Origin: Polyodon spathula
Lineage: Eukaryota; Chordata; Actinopteri; Acipenseriformes; Polyodontidae
Direction of reading: 5' to 3'
Length of the DNA stretch: 64,000 bases
Assembly (NCBI RefSeq): GCF_017654505.1
Contig: NC_054549.1
Location: 25,690,147 to 25,754,146 of the forward strand
Each line of letters begins with the position of its first letter. Position 1 is the first letter of the stretch. Below the pieces are notes generated by a model. That model was not told where the DNA came from, did no database searches, and worked only from the letters and a program-made list of their open reading frames with translations. Positions 40,101 to 46,100 of the stretch are shown one piece after another. A program made the position numbers and the translations under genes.

Positions 40101-43100
40101 TTTTTTATTGATTACATATTAATTCATTGTTTAGTTTGTCTACTGTACAGATTATAAATATGACTGATGATGCAGCCTATAGGTACCGCTAATTAAATCA
40201 GGACAGAATGCTTTAGGATTACCCAGGTCTGCAGTTTCACAAGACCCACGAATAAATGTGTTATTATAATTCAATATGAAGACTGATACGGGTGTATGAA
40301 ATATCGTAATTAACGTATACAGTAAAACTCCCTGTGCCCTCAATAGAGCTCTCAATCATTCTTCTCTCTACGGATATACAGATTATCAAAGTAGCCCATG
40401 CAACAGCATACCCAGTAGACCCACTGATTCAATGAAACACTGTGTGCTTTTTGTTGTCCTTTTCACTGATAAACTATTTTTACCTCTTCAATTTAGCATT
40501 CCCGCTGAAGGAGTTTGAGAAGAATTCTCTGGAGATCTCTCTCATGAATTACACTGCTGTGTTACTAAGCTTAATGGAGTTTTCTGTTTTATCATTAGGA
40601 GATCTTAATGAACAGAGTCAAGCGACAACTCCATGAGTGGGATGAAAATCTCAAAGATGACTCACTGCCATCTAATGCAATAGGTATATATAGTATCTTA
40701 TCCGCCTATCCTTTCCAGAAAAATAATTCTAGTATGTCTTACTTAATATGTATTACCAATCTTTTCGTAGGTCTCATGTTTTCCCAGCTGTTAGTGACAG
40801 TAGTGTATTGATCAGCCCTTGCTGGTACTTTAGTGCTACACTTCCATTCAACTTCAAGAGGTTGCAAGAAACTGGACATTGAAAAACACATCACAGAAAA
40901 AACAGTGATTGGAGTTCATTTAAAGATGAACCATACAATGCTTCCAAGTGGCGCATCCGGTACCGGTAAAGGTGCACTGCACGGAGTGTAAGATGCGCCT
41001 TATAGCCTGACGTCGCTGGTTCGAGTCCAGGCTATTCCATTGCCGACCGTGGATACAAGCTCCCAGGGGGCAGCGCACAATTGTTCGCGCGCCGCCTAGA
41101 GGGGGCTTAGGTTGGCCAGGGTGTCCTCGGCTCACTGTGCACCAGCAACCCCTGTAGACAATCCAGGTGCCTGGGGGCTTGCCTGTAAGCTGCACAGAGG
41201 CTGTAACTCTGGGCTGGCTGTATGGCAGGCCTGCAGATTGAAAAGAAACGGCCGGTTGGCGGCACACGCGTCGGAGGACAGCGTGTGTTCATCTTCGCTG
41301 CTCCCGAGTCAGTGCAGGGGTGGTAGCAATGGGCTGAGCCTAAATACAATTGGGCATTTCAAATTTAAATTGTTTTGTTAGCAAATTTATTAGATTTGTC
41401 ATTTATATATTCTCCCACATATACTTGAGAACACTCTGTGTGCTAAACTTCATTGACAGTGCTATGGCAGGTAAAATTTTATTTGTTTAACCTCTGTATA
41501 TTTGTGCTCTGTGCATTCTATAACTTATCTGCACTGTCAAACCTTGTGTGTGGACAGACTTTTGAAGAAAATGTTTCCAGGAAGTGACAGTTTGTCCTCT
41601 CCTAATCTATTACTGTGTCCAGTATTCCAGTCTTATTTGTTTTGTTCATTTATACAAGCACTGACATAGTTTGCAGTTTGTTTAAGCAGCTAAATCCAGT
41701 TTGTTTAATCAGCATAACGGCATAATTACAGTGGAACAGTCTTACAAAATAAAATATGTAGTTCAGTGAAGGGGGAGGAGGGGGCTTTTCCACCACAGTT
41801 TCAGGGCTAGTGTCTTGAAAGCCGATGGCTGGAGAGATTATTCCATTCTTCATGAGTGTCCTGTTGTACTGCTGAATTCTTTATACTGTGTCTGTTTCTC
41901 ACTGGGCTTCGATTTGTATTTCTTTTTCATACAGATTTTTCATACAGAGTTGCAGCTTGCCTGCCCATTGATGACGCACTGCGTATACAGCTGCTGAAGA
42001 TCGGCAGTGCTATCCAGCGACTGCGTTGCGAATTAGATATAATGGACAGAGTAAGTATTGCTATGCTTTGTGAAAACTGTTAGATTGAAAGTTTTGAAGC
42101 TATACATTTTCCCCACCATACACACCCATTCATTATATAGGTCTGAAATGTGCAGTTTAGAAAAGAAACCTGTGTATCACGTGGATTTTCATTTTTAAAC
42201 ATGATATCTGGTCCTACACTATGTTAAATAAATCTCAGTTGGTAAGCTATGCTTTTAAATTGTCTTGCAGTTCCTGGCTCATTTCAACTTCAGTGCTTCC
42301 CCTATTAACAACATGCTTTGACCCAGAAGACACTGCTGGGGTGATATAACCAGTAACAGACTTCCTGGAAGGCAAGGCATGCAAACTGGGAACTTGCTTT
42401 AACCTAGTGTAGAACCAGGATGGAATTGCATACTATGCCATGTGTTTCTATAGAAACTGCTCCTTTCAGAGCTATAAAATTAATTGAAGGGCACAGATTA
42501 CTTTTTACTTTTAATGTTTGCTTTTAAATATTTTTAAGACATTGGGGGGGGGGGGGGATCTATATTTAAAAGTAATTGTGAGAGCTTTTATGTTATCAAC
42601 CAGGTCCTTCTCATTATGAGATGAAGTGCATAGTCTGTGTGTTTATATAGGTGCAGCTGTTTTTCTCCTGAGCTGTGAAAGGAATTGCTGCAGTAAGGCA
42701 AATTAATTGGACATTCTAAATGGGAAGAGAATTGTGGATAAAATAATTGGCCACTCTAAATTTATTAAAATAAAAAAAAATTTGCACATAGTGGTATATG
42801 GTTTTTCGTCTCAACAATTCAATTAACGAGTTCCGAATAATATGAAGCTTCTAAGTAGTTCTTTGGAAAAAGCACAATTTACATTTTATAGATAATCTAC
42901 AATTTAAACAAACCACTTTCTGGGCCTTGGGCTTTTACCTGGAATTACACATACTGAACTACTGTAGTAGAAGTCAAATAAAATATGCGGAAATACATAG
43001 GTATGTTTTCTGTCCAAGACAGACTGGTTGTTTTGTTCTTCCAGAAACTGGTAAAAGACAAAAAACTGAACGTCTTCTTTTGCTGTCATTCACGTACGAT

Positions 43101-46100
43101 TGTATTGATCCACTGTGTTGTAAAGAGTATCAATTTAAAAACATGTTGGCTAAATTAAAGGTGCATGATAAGCTAGAGGAAACATAATTACTGTAATAAT
43201 ACTTTCTATTCTTTCTTTCTTTCTTTTCCACAGTGTACATCGCTTTGTTGTAAGCACTGTCAAGATACAGAAATAACAACCAAAAATGAAATCTTTAGGT
43301 GAGCTTGTTGTGTTAAATACGAAGCAAGACTTCCAACTGTAAAAGTAGAAAAATGTATGACTATCCAAAGGTCCTCCTGTGATCGCAATCAGGGGTTCTC
43401 TCAAACTAGAGAGACAAACGTTTGATACTGGCCATAGTTCAGTGTGTTAAATCATGACTAATCTTTTTCAAAGTCTGTTTTTATGGCTAAAATAATGTTT
43501 GATATTCATGACACGACAGTTCCAAGAAAAAGGCTAAAACAAAAACAAAAAAACACATGAATGTCATACCCATCAACATTTTCTTCTATCCCATGTATTT
43601 ATTTAATACATCATGCAAATTGCATTCTTTTGATCTGGTTACCACCACGCCTAAAGGAATATATCAGTTTTGTAACATTGTGTTCTGAAAAAATCATCGC
43701 TTTAGAGATTGGAATTGTGCTTAATATGCAGCAGTGTATGCTGACAGAAGCACTGATCTGAATAGAAATTCATTTGAAATACCTTATTCAATGATATAAT
43801 AATGTGACTGCAGAGATCAGAACAGAGTCTTGCTGCAGTTAAACGCACTGCAGTGCGCTGGTTGACCACTGCTATTATTAAATTTCCTGCACATGTATAT
43901 ACTTTTTACAATATTCAAAAAGAATAACATAAAACACTGTGTAATCTCTAATTGTATTATATACATGCTATACCATCACAATTTCTCTTTTTGCCAAATC
44001 AGTCTGTCTTATATTGTGCAGTTACACAGCGCTTCCTCCAGTTTCACCTGACAAAAATGCAGCCAAAACAAAGCGAACGATATTAGCTAGGGTAATGTAA
44101 CAGTTAATCATTAAACAGATATTCTAGATACTGTGATGCATTTTTTGTATTATCTGTGATCTTTCGTTTTTGTGCATCTTTATTTGCAGGTGAACTGTGA
44201 CGTTAGGGCTTATCGAGCACCCTATTCTGACTTTGGGTACTGTTTTAAATTGCATTGCCTTTTACGTTTTACGCATTTCTGTGCATGGATAACATTTAGA
44301 TTCAATTTTGCTGTTGGGTCGTTAATGGGAAATTTTACATACTGCTACAGTACGTACCGGATTTAAAAGTATTTACTGTATTACAGTTAACGTGTTGTCT
44401 CTTTAGTTTTGGCAATGATTATTATCATATATCATATTGTTCCGAATTAAAATACTTATTCTGTTAAAAATATAGCACTGTACCAACAAAAACAATACAG
44501 TACATCTAAATGGAAGCCTACTTATTTTAAAAAACAGTCCTTTCATCTATGTCTTTTTGATATTGTATTTTATTTTATTTATTTTTTCGCGTTTCCTGAA
44601 AAACGGACAAGGGTTGGAACAGGCCAAAATGAAATAATCAGATATGCGTCACACACGTTTAACCGTCACTGAAATCAAAATTGTACAGGGTCAGATATGT
44701 GAGTGCTGAATGTAATAACATTGTGACATTAATGAGTAGTTCTGGTAAATAATAATTTCAGCAGAAGCAGCCATAGAGAATTATTTACATTTTCAAAGAT
44801 GCTGAAGGGCTAATATTGCTAATCACTCATTAAGGAATAGTGTGAGGAACCTGTTTTGGCAGCAGTTCCTATAGTAAAAACATTGCACTATGTAATAAAG
44901 CACAGCAAAATCATGGTAGAGAACTATTGTAAAGCCCAGAAAAATGTGGTAAAACGTTTACGTGTGGCAAACTGGTAAATGCAGAGTATAACCATGGAGA
45001 AAACTGCAGAATTACTGTCTTAACCCTTAGACTTCATCACCCTGCCTAGCTCTGCCTGGCTCTGTCTCTCATCGTCCCCAATGTTCTGCTCTACTGGGCA
45101 ACTCGGCTCACGCTGTCTATCTTACGCCAGGGGAGGGACTAAGAACACAGTGAACCTTCACTCTTAAAAGAGCTAACAATATAATATGGGTAAAACTTTG
45201 GTAAACATTTGTCATGATGTTTTTAGACAGATCCCATCCCAGCAGACAAAACCAGTTTGTCTCTTTTGAAATGAAATAACTAATGGTTAACTGCAGTACA
45301 CAGAAGTAAGTTAAAACAATGTCCAGTTGAGTTGTTCCGTGACTTCAGCATTGCCATCACTAGGATCAGTAATATACTTCAGCTTCATTAATGCAACTCT
45401 GTTAGTTTAAACATGCAGTAAATTAAAAACCAGTGTATTTTATACACCTCATAGTTAATAAGTGCTGAAACTGAACATTTTACATCTGACAGAATGTTGG
45501 CTAGTCAACACAAAGCAGACACACATTGCTGCCTATTGAACACCAAATGTTGAATTCAGTTCAGTTCTTTATTTTCTAGACAAGATTGTAACTAATTGAA
45601 ATATGCATCTCAGTTCCAAAAGGTCATTACCACTGATCTTCTCTGTCACTTTTCACCAGGATAGTGACGCTAAAACATGCTTGAAGAGCAGAGTTTGAAA
45701 TATTGTCCTTCATCCGTTCTGGTAGAACAAACACTTGGCAGTTGTAAACTAATTGAGATGGCTTTCATAATAACAGACAAGCTGATAATAACAGTATACA
45801 TGCAAGAAAAGCGACATCAAAATCAATGTCAGGAAATAGAAAAAGAACAGGAAATTTAAAAAAAATGATGAATGAAGTGTGTTCCTTTGTTAAATTGCTG
45901 GGAAGGTGTTGTTTGTTCCTCAGTTTTAGCAGCTGTCGATGTCCCTTAGTTTTACATTTCCTGCTGCCTCTCACTTCACTGAGGGAAGTTTTTAGATGAA
46001 ACGTTTAGCCCTAATTAACTCCTGTCAGCACTAACAGAAGATATAAGGGCACATCCTTTGTCTGTTGCTTTGTTGGTTTATTAGACAGCATGCACAGGGT

